From: DATFVJ01 sp963820395 | GTDB taxonomy: Bacteria > Actinomycetota > Actinomycetes > Streptosporangiales > Streptosporangiaceae | DNA: 64,000 bases | Assembly: GCA_963820395.1 (NCBI GenBank) | Contig: CAWGAE010000025.1 | Location: 124,001-188,000, forward strand | Reading direction: 5' to 3' | Shown: one piece after another, positions 8,802 to 16,666 of the stretch | Layout: every line of letters begins with the position of its first letter | How positions within the stretch are numbered: position 1 is the stretch's first letter | Notes under the pieces: model-generated | The model's database searches: none | What the model saw: only the letters and a program-made list of their open reading frames with translations | What the model was told of the DNA's origin: nothing | Translations under genes and position numbers: made by a program

Positions 8802-8844
8802 TAACTGATAGTAGTATTACCGTTACAAACAGCTGATAGCAACG
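8802..8844. promoter_or_regulatory. Repeated TGATAG elements between divergent two-component genes
   Basis: TAACTGATAGTAGTA (8802-8816) and CAGCTGATAGCAACG (8830-8844) are direct imperfect repeats spaced about 29 bp apart in the AT-rich part of the 282-nt divergent region. A third similar element occurs at 6791-6805. They may be operators for the adjacent LuxR-type response regulator or its target factor; this is inference from position and repetition. They do not match the mycobacterial DosR box. Confidence 0.35.
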
Positions 8845-8925
8845 CGGGCGGTTGAGGGCGCGCGGGGAAGGCGGTGGCTTAGCCGTCGCGCCCGAGCGTC
8901 GATCAGGCGCTGAAGGGGGCCACAG

Positions 8926-9594
8926 ATGAACGGGACCGGTGACGCGCAGCGGCAGATCAGTCTGTTTCTGCTCGACGACCACGAGATCGTCCGGCGCGGC
9001 GTGCGGGATCTCCTGGATGCTGAACCGGACATCGAGGTGGTCGGCGAGGCCGGGACGACGGCGCAGGCGCTGGGCCGGATACCGGAGTCGCGGCCGGATG
9101 TGGCCGTGCTCGACGTACGGCTGCCTGACGGCGACGGGGTGCTGGTTTGCCGCGAGATCCGCTCGCAGCTACCCGGGACCGCCTGCCTGATGCCCACCTC
9201 CTTCGGTGATGATCAGGCGCTCCTTGGCGCGATCATGGCCGGGGCCGCGGGCTACGTGCTGAAGCAGACCTGCGGTTCCGACCCGGTGAGCGCGGTGCGC
9301 GCGGTAGCCGCTGGCCAGTCGACGCTCGATGCGCGGGCGGCACTTGAGGTGATGGACCGGCTGCGGGATCAGATGGCCAGCGCCGATCCTTTGTCGGCGC
9401 TGGCTGACCCGGAGAAGCGGGTCCTGGAGCTGATCGGCGAGGGCCTGACCGACCGGCAGATCGCGGAGCGGATGTTCCTGCCGGAAAAGATCGCCAAGAA
9501 CTATGTGGCATCGCTGCTCACCAAGCTGGGCATGCGGCGGCGCAAGCAGGCCGCCGCCTTTGCCTCGCGGCTCGCGGAGAAGCCGGGCGACTGA
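8926..9594 (+). CDS. NarL/FixJ-family response regulator, DevR/DosR-like
   Basis: 222 residues. The receiver has LLDDHEIVRRG (acidic pair D17/D18), phosphoacceptor D63 in VLDVRLPDGDG, the switch Thr in MPTSFGDD, and Lys in GYVLKQ. A LuxR-type HTH occupies about residues 148-215: LADPEKRVLELIGEGLTDRQ, then AERMFLPEKIAKNYV and LLTKLGMRRRKQAAAFA. The overall run of motifs closely follows mycobacterial DevR/DosR, including the spacing of linker and HTH. DevR partners are haem-sensing DevS/DosT kinases; here the neighbour is instead a receiver-DHp protein without GAF domains, so the input signal is unknown. It lies upstream of apbE with a 66-nt gap. Confidence 0.85.
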   Translation: MNGTGDAQRQISLFLLDDHEIVRRGVRDLLDAEPDIEVVGEAGTTAQALGRIPESRPDVAVLDVRLPDGDGVLVCREIRSQLPGTACLMPTSFGDDQALLGAIMAGAAGYVLKQTCGSDPVSAVRAVAAGQSTLDARAALEVMDRLRDQMASADPLSALADPEKRVLELIGEGLTDRQIAERMFLPEKIAKNYVASLLTKLGMRRRKQAAAFASRLAEKPGD

Positions 9595-9660
9595 CCCGAG
9601 GTCGGCCGCGCCAGCCGGGCCGGCCAACCGCACCCGCGTCCTCACCGGCTCGGAGGTACT

Positions 9661-10611
9661 GTGGCCAACACGACTGAAGCAAGCGTCAGCTTTCCGGTGT
9701 TCGGCACCACCGGCACGCTCGCGGTAACGCGGCCAGATGCGCTCGCGCCCGCGTGCGGGCTGGTTGACACCCAGTTGGCGCAGATCGATCTGGCCTGCAG
9801 CAGATTCCGTGATGACTCGGAGTTGTCCAGGCTGAACGACGCTCGCGGTGCCCCCACTCAGGTCAGTGAACTGTTTGCCGAGGCGCTCAAGGTAGCCCTG
9901 CGCGCGGCGGACCTTACCGGCGGGGACGTCGACCCCACCTGCGGGCGGGCCCTGATTGAACTCGGCTATGACCGCGACTTTGGCAAGATCAATCCAGCGA
10001 GCATCCGGATGCCCACTGTGGTGGCGCCGGTCCCCGGATGGCACCGGATCGGCTTCGACCCGGTCCGTCGGCTTGTCCAGCTTCCCGCCGGGATCCTGCT
10101 CGATCTCGGTGCGACCGCCAAGGCGTGGGCCGCGGACCGGTGCGCGGAGCGGGTCGCGGGTACCCTCGGCTGCGGCGTGCTCGTCAGCCTCGGCGGGGAC
10201 GTGGCGGCTGCGGGCCCGGCACCGGACGGGGGATGGCAGATCCGGGTGACCGACGACCAGGCGGCGCCGGCCGATGACCCGGCTGAGACCGTGGCCATCC
10301 GCGGCGGCGGGCTCGCCACCTCGAGCACCACCGTGCGCGCGTGGTCACGTGATGGCCGGACGGTCCACCACATTGTGAATCCGGTCACAGGAGAGTCGGC
10401 GCAGTCGTGCTGGCGGACGGTGAGTGTGGCTGCGGCGACCTGCGTCGACGCCAACACAGCGAGCACGGCGGCGATCATCCGGGACGCCCGCGCGCCCGGC
10501 TGGCTCGAGGACCTCGGGCTGCCGGCCCGGCTCGTTCATATCGGCGGCTGCGCGATCAGGATCGCCGGGTGGCCGGGCGAGTCGGACCCTGTGGACTCAC
10601 CGGAGGCCTAG
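9661..10611 (+). CDS. apbE: FAD:protein FMN transferase (ApbE family)
   Basis: 316 residues from a GTG with CGGAGG 5 nt upstream. Family signatures: ACSRFRDDSELSRLN (about residues 42-56), GDVDPTCGRALIELGYD (about 87-103), LLDLGATAKAWAAD (about 146-159), LVSLGGDVAAAG, GLATSSTTVR and the metal-site segment CVDANTASTAAI (about 261-272). ApbE splits FAD and attaches FMN covalently to Thr in flavoproteins such as Nqr/Rnf subunits and FMN-binding-domain proteins. No signal peptide is seen, so it should act in the cytoplasm. Its usual FMN-acceptor partner is not in the window. Confidence 0.88.
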   Translation: MANTTEASVSFPVFGTTGTLAVTRPDALAPACGLVDTQLAQIDLACSRFRDDSELSRLNDARGAPTQVSELFAEALKVALRAADLTGGDVDPTCGRALIELGYDRDFGKINPASIRMPTVVAPVPGWHRIGFDPVRRLVQLPAGILLDLGATAKAWAADRCAERVAGTLGCGVLVSLGGDVAAAGPAPDGGWQIRVTDDQAAPADDPAETVAIRGGGLATSSTTVRAWSRDGRTVHHIVNPVTGESAQSCWRTVSVAAATCVDANTASTAAIIRDARAPGWLEDLGLPARLVHIGGCAIRIAGWPGESDPVDSPEA

Positions 10612-10721
10612 CATCGCTCCTGCGTCACCGGCCCACCATGGTTGCCGGGTCGACGATGCGATCGAACTGCGCCGCGCCGGTGAACCCGGAGGCCAGTGCG
10701 GCATCGCGCAAAGTGGTGCTG

Positions 10722-10980
10722 TGATCAGCAGCCCGGTGCCAACCGGGCATGGCCTGGGCCGCCGCGCGGCATAGAACGCCCCGAAATCGGCCACGGCCCC
10801 GGCTGCCAGCTCCTCGGCTTGGCGTTTCCCGATGGTGATCGCACCCGCCGCGCTGACCTCGGCCGCAGCCTGCTCAAACGGCACGATCCCGGCCGCCTGG
10901 GCCACCCGCTTGACCACCCCGGCGGAATAGGAGCGCGCCGCCGCCCAGTTCAGGGCGCCCACGGCCACCGTCTCCGTTCA
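10722..10980 (-). pseudogene. ISKra4-family transposase fragment
   Basis: On the minus strand, ALNWAAARSYSAGVVKRVA, VPFEQAAAEVSAAGAITIGK and RQAEELAAGAVADFGAFYAA match the internal region of ISKra4-type transposases as I know them, including the FYAARRP block. Similarity ends soon after GTGLLITA, and neither the N terminus nor the catalytic C-terminal domain is present. It is a truncated insertion-sequence relic next to the apbE end and is not expected to be functional. Confidence 0.65.
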
Positions 10981-11009
10981 CTGAGTGTTTAGACGCCACA
11001 AACACTCAG
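10981..11009. terminator. Perfect 10-bp hairpin next to the transposase relic
   Basis: CTGAGTGTTT, a 9-nt loop, and its exact complement, followed by a T-rich segment (GGCCTTTCT). It may be an intrinsic terminator or the edge of the degraded element. The 236 nt that follow, up to the IS66 target site, hold no recognisable gene. Confidence 0.5.
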
Positions 11010-11253
11010 GCGGTGGCCTTTCTCATGCACGCATCCGGGTAAAACCAGATCACATCGCCACTACCGCCGCGATTCCCAGACAGCCGCCTGCCTACACTGA
11101 TTACACAACGCAACAGTCGAATATTCCATTAAGCACGACACTCCCGGAATCATGGAACAGTCGGCATCACACCGGAATCGACCATCTCGCCAAGAGCCAC
11201 ACCCAACCTGATCTGATTCTGTCCACCCGGACCGCCGTGGGTTACCCGTGCGG

Positions 11254-12979
11254 GTATCTATTCAGCCGGGGTGGGTGTCGCCGGCCGTGACCCGGATCAC
11301 GGTCGGGTTGTGATCGGCGCGGGGGTTGCCGGCGTGTCGCGTTGATCTTCGGGTCGGCTTGCTGATCATTAGGGCGCATGCCGTCTTCGCCGGGTTTGCC
11401 TGATGCCGCTGGGCTGCGGGTGCGGCTGGAGGCGGCCGAGCAGCTGATCGGCGAGCTGCGCGAGGGCATGGCGGTGATGGCTGGGGCTCATCGGCGCGAG
11501 CTGGAAGCCAGGGATGCGGTGATCGCCCGGCAGGCGGGGACGATCGCCGGGCAGGCGGACCGGATCGCGCAGCTAGAGCGCAGGCTAGGGCGCGAATCCT
11601 CCAGTTCCTCGAAGCCGCCGTCGTCGGATAGCCCGTACACGAAGAAGAGCAAGGACCGGTCGCTGCGGGAGAAGACCGGGCGGCAGCCCGGCAAGCAGCC
11701 CGGCGCGCCGGGCAGGACGTTAGGGCTGGCGGATGACCCGGATGAGACCATTGAGTGCGCGCCCGCGGGATGTGGGCGGTGCGGGCGGGACCTGACCGGG
11801 GAGCCGGCGGTGCGCACCGAGCGCCGGCAGCGATGGGACATCACCCCGCCGCCCCCGCCGTACATCATCGAGTACCGCAGGATCACCAAGGTGTGCCCGT
11901 GCTGTCAGGCGGCCAGCGCCGGGCAGGTCCCGGCGGATGTGACCAGCCGGGTGGTGTACGGGCCGGAGACCCGGGCGCAGGCGGCGAACCTGGCCTGCGG
12001 GCATCACGTGCCGGTGCTGCGGGCCGCGCTGCTGCTGCGCCAGATGGCGGGGATCAAGGTCTCCACCGGGTGGATGGCCGGGATCCGCGGCCGCGCCGCC
12101 GCCGCGCTGGCGCCGTTCATGGAGCACGTCCGGGCGCTGCTGCGCACCGCCCCGGCGCTGAACGCCGACGAGACCCCCGCCCGGGCCGCGAAGAGCCTGA
12201 CGTACGTGCACGTGGCCTGCACCCGCTACCTGACCTGCCTGCACGTGGCCGGGCGGTCCGCCGGCGACATCGACGCCGGCGGGGTGCTGCCCGGATACAC
12301 CGGCGTGCTGATGCGTGACGGGTACGCCGGCTACTCGCATCTGACCGGCGCGCTGCACGCCTGGTGCGGAGCCCACCTGCTTCGTGATCTTAAAGACATC
12401 TACGACTTCGAGCCGGCCCAGCAGCGCTGGGCCTCGGCCATGGCGGACTTGCTGCTGCAGGCCAATGGCCACGCCTGCCAGGCGCGCGGGGCCGGGAAGG
12501 ACCGCCTCGACGCGGACGTCCTGGCCGGCCTGCTGGACCGTTACCGGGCGCTCGCCGCCGACGGCCTGGCCGCCAACCAGCGGCGGCATACCCGCGCCGC
12601 CCGTGACGCGAGACGGGTGGCGCGCCGGTTCCGCGACTACGAGGACCTGATCCTCAGATTCGTTACTGACCTTGCCGTGACGGAGTTCACGAACAACGAG
12701 GCGGAAAGATCAGTAAGGCCCGTCAAGGTGCAGCAGCACAGCTCAGGCGGCTGCTGGCGCACCCTCGAGGGCCTGGCCGAGTTCGCGATCGCGCAGTCAT
12801 ACCTGTCCACCGCCGCCAAGTGGGGCATCGACGCCCTCGACGCCCTGCGCCAGCTGTTCACCACCGGCCCCTGGCTCCCGCCCGCCCTCACACCCCACGC
12901 TGCCACCAAGGCCGCATAATCACCACAGGCCAGCCCGGCGCAAGCCACGAGGCAGGGCCGACACCGGCTGAATAGCTAC
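11254..12979 (+). mobile_element. Complete IS66-family insertion sequence with 8-bp target duplication
   Basis: Both ends are visible. The left end begins GTATCTATTCAGCCGG and the right end, read inward on the other strand, begins GTAGCTATTCAGCCGG; both start with GTA as IS66 elements do. The sequence directly outside is CCGTGCGG on each side (11246-11253 and 12980-12987), a perfect 8-bp duplication, the size typical of IS66. The element is 1,726 bp with a single intact transposase gene and no tnpA/tnpB accessory genes, so it is of the single-ORF type. Intact ends and duplication point to a recent insertion. Confidence 0.92.
11378..12919 (+). CDS. IS66-family transposase (TnpC type)
   Basis: 513 residues, intact. 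The N-terminal part has a coiled coil (about residues 10-75, heptads in LRVRLEAAEQLIGEL) and a Ser/Lys/Pro-rich basic linker. A zinc-ribbon follows (CAPAGCGRCG ... CPCC, about 127-175). The DDE domain shows LNADETPAR (first Asp), LMRDGYAGYSHL (second Asp) and the terminal Glu region TNNEAERSVRPVKVQQ, with GGCWRT after it as usual. Full length and undamaged motifs suggest an active enzyme for the surrounding element. Confidence 0.93.
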   Translation: MPSSPGLPDAAGLRVRLEAAEQLIGELREGMAVMAGAHRRELEARDAVIARQAGTIAGQADRIAQLERRLGRESSSSSKPPSSDSPYTKKSKDRSLREKTGRQPGKQPGAPGRTLGLADDPDETIECAPAGCGRCGRDLTGEPAVRTERRQRWDITPPPPPYIIEYRRITKVCPCCQAASAGQVPADVTSRVVYGPETRAQAANLACGHHVPVLRAALLLRQMAGIKVSTGWMAGIRGRAAAALAPFMEHVRALLRTAPALNADETPARAAKSLTYVHVACTRYLTCLHVAGRSAGDIDAGGVLPGYTGVLMRDGYAGYSHLTGALHAWCGAHLLRDLKDIYDFEPAQQRWASAMADLLLQANGHACQARGAGKDRLDADVLAGLLDRYRALAADGLAANQRRHTRAARDARRVARRFRDYEDLILRFVTDLAVTEFTNNEAERSVRPVKVQQHSSGGCWRTLEGLAEFAIAQSYLSTAAKWGIDALDALRQLFTTGPWLPPALTPHAATKAA

Positions 12980-13281
12980 CCGTGCGGGGCGGCGAGCACC
13001 CTCGCTACGCAGGCCGCCGCGCCCTCGGGGTCGTCGGCGGCCGTGATCCGCTCGGCCCACGACCACCAGAACCACCACGCGCCGTCGCGGCCACAGGCGG
13101 CGAAGACATTCTCGGCAAGCACCCTCGCGGCTGGATTGACCACGTGCAAGCTCGGCACCCGGCCGGCCGGCGCGTGCAGGATCGCACCCATGCCGTGGCG
13201 GTTGAGCTCGGCGCCGAGCGCCTCGAGATAGCTGTGCTGCAGCTCGGCGGTGCCTCGGGCCCGTTGAGCTTCCATTGTCAT
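12976..13281 (-). CDS. Hypothetical protein whose stop codon is supplied by the IS66 end
   Basis: 101 residues from an ATG at 13281 with AGGGGTGA upstream. Features: an N-terminal helix TAELQHSYLEALGAELNRHG, then ILHAPAGRVPSLHVVNP, and a Trp-rich segment AWWFWWSWAERI that suggests a compact hydrophobic fold. The family is not recognised; it lies head-to-head with an XRE-DUF397 pair, where small accessory proteins are common in actinomycetes. The TAG stop lies in the terminal repeat of the IS66 element. Removing the element and one target copy restores a TAA at the same position, so the protein is unchanged by the insertion. Confidence 0.65.
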   Translation of the reverse strand: MTMEAQRARGTAELQHSYLEALGAELNRHGMGAILHAPAGRVPSLHVVNPAARVLAENVFAACGRDGAWWFWWSWAERITAADDPEGAAACVARVLAAPHG

Positions 13282-13516
13282 GATAGTCACCCCTGGTAGC
13301 TGTACCACCCCGTAGAGTCGTTACCCCCGTACAGCATGCCCCCCGGCCGGACCGGCTGCAACATGCATTCGGAAAATGGCATTGGAGTCCAGAGATTACT
13401 AATCAGACTCGGAAGTGCATGGCCGCTGTATCGAATCGGTAGTCCGGTGTATCAGAACCAAGTCATGCGTCGTGCGTGTCCGCATGGTCGCGTGCCGATC
13501 AAATGGGAGGTGGCAT

Positions 13517-14371
13517 TTGCCTGACGGGCACAGCCCGACGGTGCGGCGCAGGCGGCTCGCGGCCGAGCTCCGCAGGTTGCGTGAAGCCGCCCGGCTGACG
13601 TGTGAAGAGGTGGCCGAGCACCTCGAGTGTTCGGCGTCCAAGATCAGCAGGGTAGAGACCGGCCGAGTATCGGTCGCGCCGCGAGATGTGCGTGACATGC
13701 TCGGCTTGTACGGCGTGGCGGGCGAAGAGCGCGAAGGGCTTGTTCAGCTAGCTCGCGATTCGCGGCAAAAAGGCTGGTGGCACGCTTACACCGACACGAT
13801 GCAGCCCTGGTTCGCCACCTACGTCGGGCTGGAAGCGGCAGCCTCGGAGATCCGTAATTTCGAAATTGATCTCATTCCTGGCCTGCTGCAAACCGAGGAT
13901 TATGCCCGCGCCGTGATCCGCTCCGGAAGCGTGAATGCCACGAATGAGGAGATCGAGCGCGGTGTGGCACTCCGGATGCAGCGTCAGCCACTGCTTACCC
14001 GGCACGGCCCACCGGAGCTTTGGGCTGTCTTCGATGAGGCCGCCCTGCGCCGTCGGGTCGGCGGTTCAGGTGTTATGCGCCTTCAACTGGATCACCTGCT
14101 CGAGCTCAGCGCCCTGCCGAATGTGACGATTCAGGTGGTGCCCTTCGGCGCCGGCGCTCACCCGGCAATGGGAAACCCATTTGCAATCCTTGGGTTTCCG
14201 GAGCGAGCCGACCCCGACGTCGCCTACGTTACCGACCTGACCAGCTGCCTGTACGTCGAGAACAACGAGGAGGTGGACCGTCACAACCTGATCTTCAACC
14301 ATCTTCGTGCAACTGCGCTGTCTCTCGGCGAGACGGCAGCATTCATCCTTAGTGTCCGCAAAGAACTTTAA
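13517..14371 (+). CDS. XRE-family regulator with DUF5753 C-terminal domain
   Basis: 284 residues from a TTG chosen because GGGAGG ends 6 nt upstream. The HTH is near the N terminus: LRRLREAARLTCEEVAEHL, then CSASKISRVETGR. The rest is the DUF5753 domain: FEIDLIPGLLQTEDYAR, PELWAVFDEAALRRRVGG, and VTIQVVPFGAGAHPAMG. This WhiJ-like architecture is typical of actinomycetes, which carry many copies paired with a DUF397 protein and often linked to development and antibiotic production. Here the DUF397 gene follows after 25 nt. Base composition is a little less GC-rich than the core genes. Confidence 0.87.
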   Translation: MPDGHSPTVRRRRLAAELRRLREAARLTCEEVAEHLECSASKISRVETGRVSVAPRDVRDMLGLYGVAGEEREGLVQLARDSRQKGWWHAYTDTMQPWFATYVGLEAAASEIRNFEIDLIPGLLQTEDYARAVIRSGSVNATNEEIERGVALRMQRQPLLTRHGPPELWAVFDEAALRRRVGGSGVMRLQLDHLLELSALPNVTIQVVPFGAGAHPAMGNPFAILGFPERADPDVAYVTDLTSCLYVENNEEVDRHNLIFNHLRATALSLGETAAFILSVRKEL

Positions 14372-14396
14372 CAATCGATCGAGAGGTGCGACCAAA

Positions 14397-14606
14397 ATGA
14401 CCGCGTCTGACCTTGTTCGCGGGGCCTGGCGGAAGAGTTCCTACAGTGGCCATGCCAATAGCAACTGTGTTGAGGTTGCTCTGGCTGGCCGCGCTGTCGC
14501 TGTCCGTGACTCCAAGAACCGGGATGACGGTCACCTCGTGTTTGCGAGCGGCGAGTGGCGTGCCTTCATCAGTGGCGTCAAGGAGGGCCAGTTCGACCTT
14601 GGCTAG
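14397..14606 (+). CDS. DUF397-domain small protein
   Basis: 69 residues, with the signature WRKSSYSGHANSNCVEVA and VAVRDSKNRDDGHLVFASGE, followed by the aromatic W-x-A-F motif. DUF397 proteins are encoded next to DUF5753 XRE regulators and are thought to act as their antagonists or partners. GAGAGG is present upstream. It ends convergent with the DUF4439 gene, 27 nt away. Confidence 0.88.
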   Translation: MTASDLVRGAWRKSSYSGHANSNCVEVALAGRAVAVRDSKNRDDGHLVFASGEWRAFISGVKEGQFDLG

Positions 14607-14633
14607 GGTGGGTCCGTGCGACCTGTGTGACCT

Positions 14634-15296
14634 TTAGCTAGGGGTTCCCCGGACTGCCGTGGGCGGGGACTGCCAGGCCATTGCGCTTCGCGGCAGCCCG
14701 GGGAACGCGACCGTCGCGTCGCGCCACTGCGCGGCGCGCACCGCGCCGTCCTGCGTGGCGAGGGCGCCGAAGGTCCGCAGGCCAGCGTCGGGCACGGCGA
14801 CAAGCCCGATGAATGCCCGGGTGACCCCATCTTCTAGGACGGCTGCGAGCGTGACGGCACCGCTCGCGGAGGTCACGGGATAGGGGAGCTGGTAGGCGGC
14901 CGCGGCCGCCACGGGTACCGCGCCCTGGGCGCTGAGCATCGAGGCGAGCTGGTCACGCCGTGCCCGGTGGGCATCCCAGGCCCGGAGTGCCTCCTGCTGC
15001 TGCGGTCCGCTCAGGTGCGCGCCCGCGACCCCGTAGCCATACACCGCCGCGTGCTCGGCGGCGAGCGCCGCCTGCAACGCGCTGATCGCGGCTGGTGTCA
15101 TCGCCCTCATCTGGGTCGGGCCGGCCGGGGTGCCCCCTTTCACGCCCGCTGCGGTGGCTGCCGGGCGTGACGTACCGGCTGCGAGCGTGGTGGCGAATGC
15201 GGCGCTCGTCGGCGACACCGCCGCGGCAGTATTACCGGCGCGCGCCGGCAGTGCTGCCGCGCGGGTATCTCCGGCTGCGTGCACGGCGTCGGTCAC
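14634..15296 (-). CDS. DUF4439 ferritin-like domain protein
   Basis: The helical C-terminal part is a DUF4439 (ferritin-like) domain: ISALQAALAAEHAAVYGYGV with the Glu/His pair, then HLSGPQQQEALRAWDAHRAR, and later LEDGVTRAFIGLVA. The family is a four-helix bundle often found beside rimP in actinomycetes, as here. The start is uncertain: the GTG at 15296, 16 nt after the stop of the preceding lipoprotein gene, is taken because the genes appear to form one operon. The first 65 residues are Ala/Thr/Gly-rich and a later start (near 15113) is possible. No function has been established. Confidence 0.7.
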   Translation of the reverse strand: MTDAVHAAGDTRAAALPARAGNTAAAVSPTSAAFATTLAAGTSRPAATAAGVKGGTPAGPTQMRAMTPAAISALQAALAAEHAAVYGYGVAGAHLSGPQQQEALRAWDAHRARRDQLASMLSAQGAVPVAAAAAYQLPYPVTSASGAVTLAAVLEDGVTRAFIGLVAVPDAGLRTFGALATQDGAVRAAQWRDATVAFPGLPRSAMAWQSPPTAVRGTPS

Positions 15297-15312
15297 GCGA
15301 TCCGGCCCGCTG

Positions 15313-15846
15313 TCACCGTTTCTTCCCTCCCGCGGCCAGCGCGGCGACGTGCGTCGCCTCGCATGCGGCGATACTCGCGAGCAACTGAGCCAGCGAGGGT
15401 GCGGCGACGGTCCGCAGTTGTTCCACATGAACGGCGGCGGCCTTGCGCTCGGCGGATCGCAGCGCGGCGAGGGCGCCGGCGCGGCTGCCGTAGTCCGGAG
15501 CCCGCGATGGCGGTGTCGCCCACGGGCCGGCGGTCCGCCCGCGTGGCCGCGGCAAGGACCGGTGCGCCGGCTCGATCAGCCGCCGCTGTAGCTCGGCGAG
15601 GTGAGCGGTGTTGTCCGCGAGCAGCGGATCGAGCCGCCCGGCCAGCTCCGGATGGACGTTGCGCACTGCCGTGTACAAGCCGATCATTTTCTTCTTCGCG
15701 GCGATCGAGGCACGCAGAATAGCGACATCGGAACCCGGCCTGGCGGTCGGCGTGACTGCGGCTGGTACCCTGCAGCCGGCGGTTGCGAGCAGAGGAGCGG
15801 CGAGTGATGCGGCAAGCACCGAGCGCCGTGTGGCACCGCCCTTCAT
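15313..15846 (-). CDS. Predicted lipoprotein, helical, upstream of DUF4439 gene
   Basis: 177 residues from an ATG preceded by GAGGAGG. The N terminus is a twin-arginine-like lipoprotein signal: TRRSVLAASLAAPLLATAGC, with the lipobox Cys at about residue 25. The mature part is helix-rich with many Ala/Arg/Leu (VAILRASIAAKKKMIGLYTA; LRTVAAPSLAQLLASIAACE) and may be a second ferritin-like bundle. Anchoring on the outer face of the membrane is expected. The two genes run divergently from rimP. The role is unknown. Confidence 0.72.
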   Translation of the reverse strand: MKGGATRRSVLAASLAAPLLATAGCRVPAAVTPTARPGSDVAILRASIAAKKKMIGLYTAVRNVHPELAGRLDPLLADNTAHLAELQRRLIEPAHRSLPRPRGRTAGPWATPPSRAPDYGSRAGALAALRSAERKAAAVHVEQLRTVAAPSLAQLLASIAACEATHVAALAAGGKKR

Positions 15847-16078
15847 CGAAGGTCCTCCTCACATCACCACCACCAACACTAACCAACCCGCGCGTGGTGA
15901 CGCCCGCCGCTCACCGCGGCCAGACGGCCTTCGGAAGCCGGATGCAAGCACCTCATGGCCCTCGGTCCCGACCGGCGCGCGCGGCCCGGCCGCGCGTGAA
16001 CCCGATCTACGCTGCCGACTCCGGCTAGGCTAGACCCAGGCAGGACTACCCGCCTGCGGGCGCTCGAAGGAGGTCGTG

Positions 16079-16666
16079 ATGCGCGCTGGCTCCGGTCACG
16101 TACCCGAGCATCCAGGCCGACGTGGCGAGGGTATCAGTGGGGCCCACGCGGTTGCCTGCCTGGACGCGCTCGAGCGCCTGGCCGAGCCCGTCGTGCGCGC
16201 CGCCGGGATGGATCTGGAGGCGGTCCAGCTCAGCCCGGTCGGCCGGCGCTGGCTGCTGCGGGTCGTGGTGGACGCGTCTGGCGGGGTCGGCCTGGACGAT
16301 ATGGCCCTGGTCAGCCGGGCGCTGTCGGCGGCGCTTGACGTCGCCGGGACCATGGCCGAGACGCCCTACACGCTCGAGGTCACCTCGCCAGGCGTGGACA
16401 GGCCCCTCACGCAGCCGCGGCACTGGCGGCGTGCGGTGGGCCGCATGGTCAGCGTTCCGCTCACCGGCGGGCCCGACGGCCGTCGTCACCGTAACGGCAG
16501 GACTGCCCTGCGCGCGGTTTCCGGCCGGGTGATTGCTGCGGACGGCGACGGGGTGGTCTTCGACATCGAGGGTGAGCAGCGCGGGTTCGGCTTCACCGAA
16601 CTCGGCCCCGGGAAGGTGCAGGTGGAATTCCGCCGCGACGGCATGGGGGAGTCTCGTGGATATTGA
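16079..16666 (+). CDS. rimP: Ribosome maturation factor RimP
   Basis: 195 residues; the ATG 5 nt after AAGGAGG is preferred over the GTG one codon earlier. Recognisable family blocks: LAEPVVRAAGMDLEAVQLSP, LLRVVVDASGGVGLDDMALV and YTLEVTSPGVDRPLTQPRHW, then an SH3-like C-terminal domain. RimP assists late assembly of the 30S subunit. The C-terminal domain has a short insertion (GPDGRRHRNGRTA). The stop overlaps the nusA start by 11 nt, so translation is coupled. A TAGGCT hexamer at 16026 could be the -10 element of the operon. Confidence 0.95.
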   Translation: MRAGSGHVPEHPGRRGEGISGAHAVACLDALERLAEPVVRAAGMDLEAVQLSPVGRRWLLRVVVDASGGVGLDDMALVSRALSAALDVAGTMAETPYTLEVTSPGVDRPLTQPRHWRRAVGRMVSVPLTGGPDGRRHRNGRTALRAVSGRVIAADGDGVVFDIEGEQRGFGFTELGPGKVQVEFRRDGMGESRGY

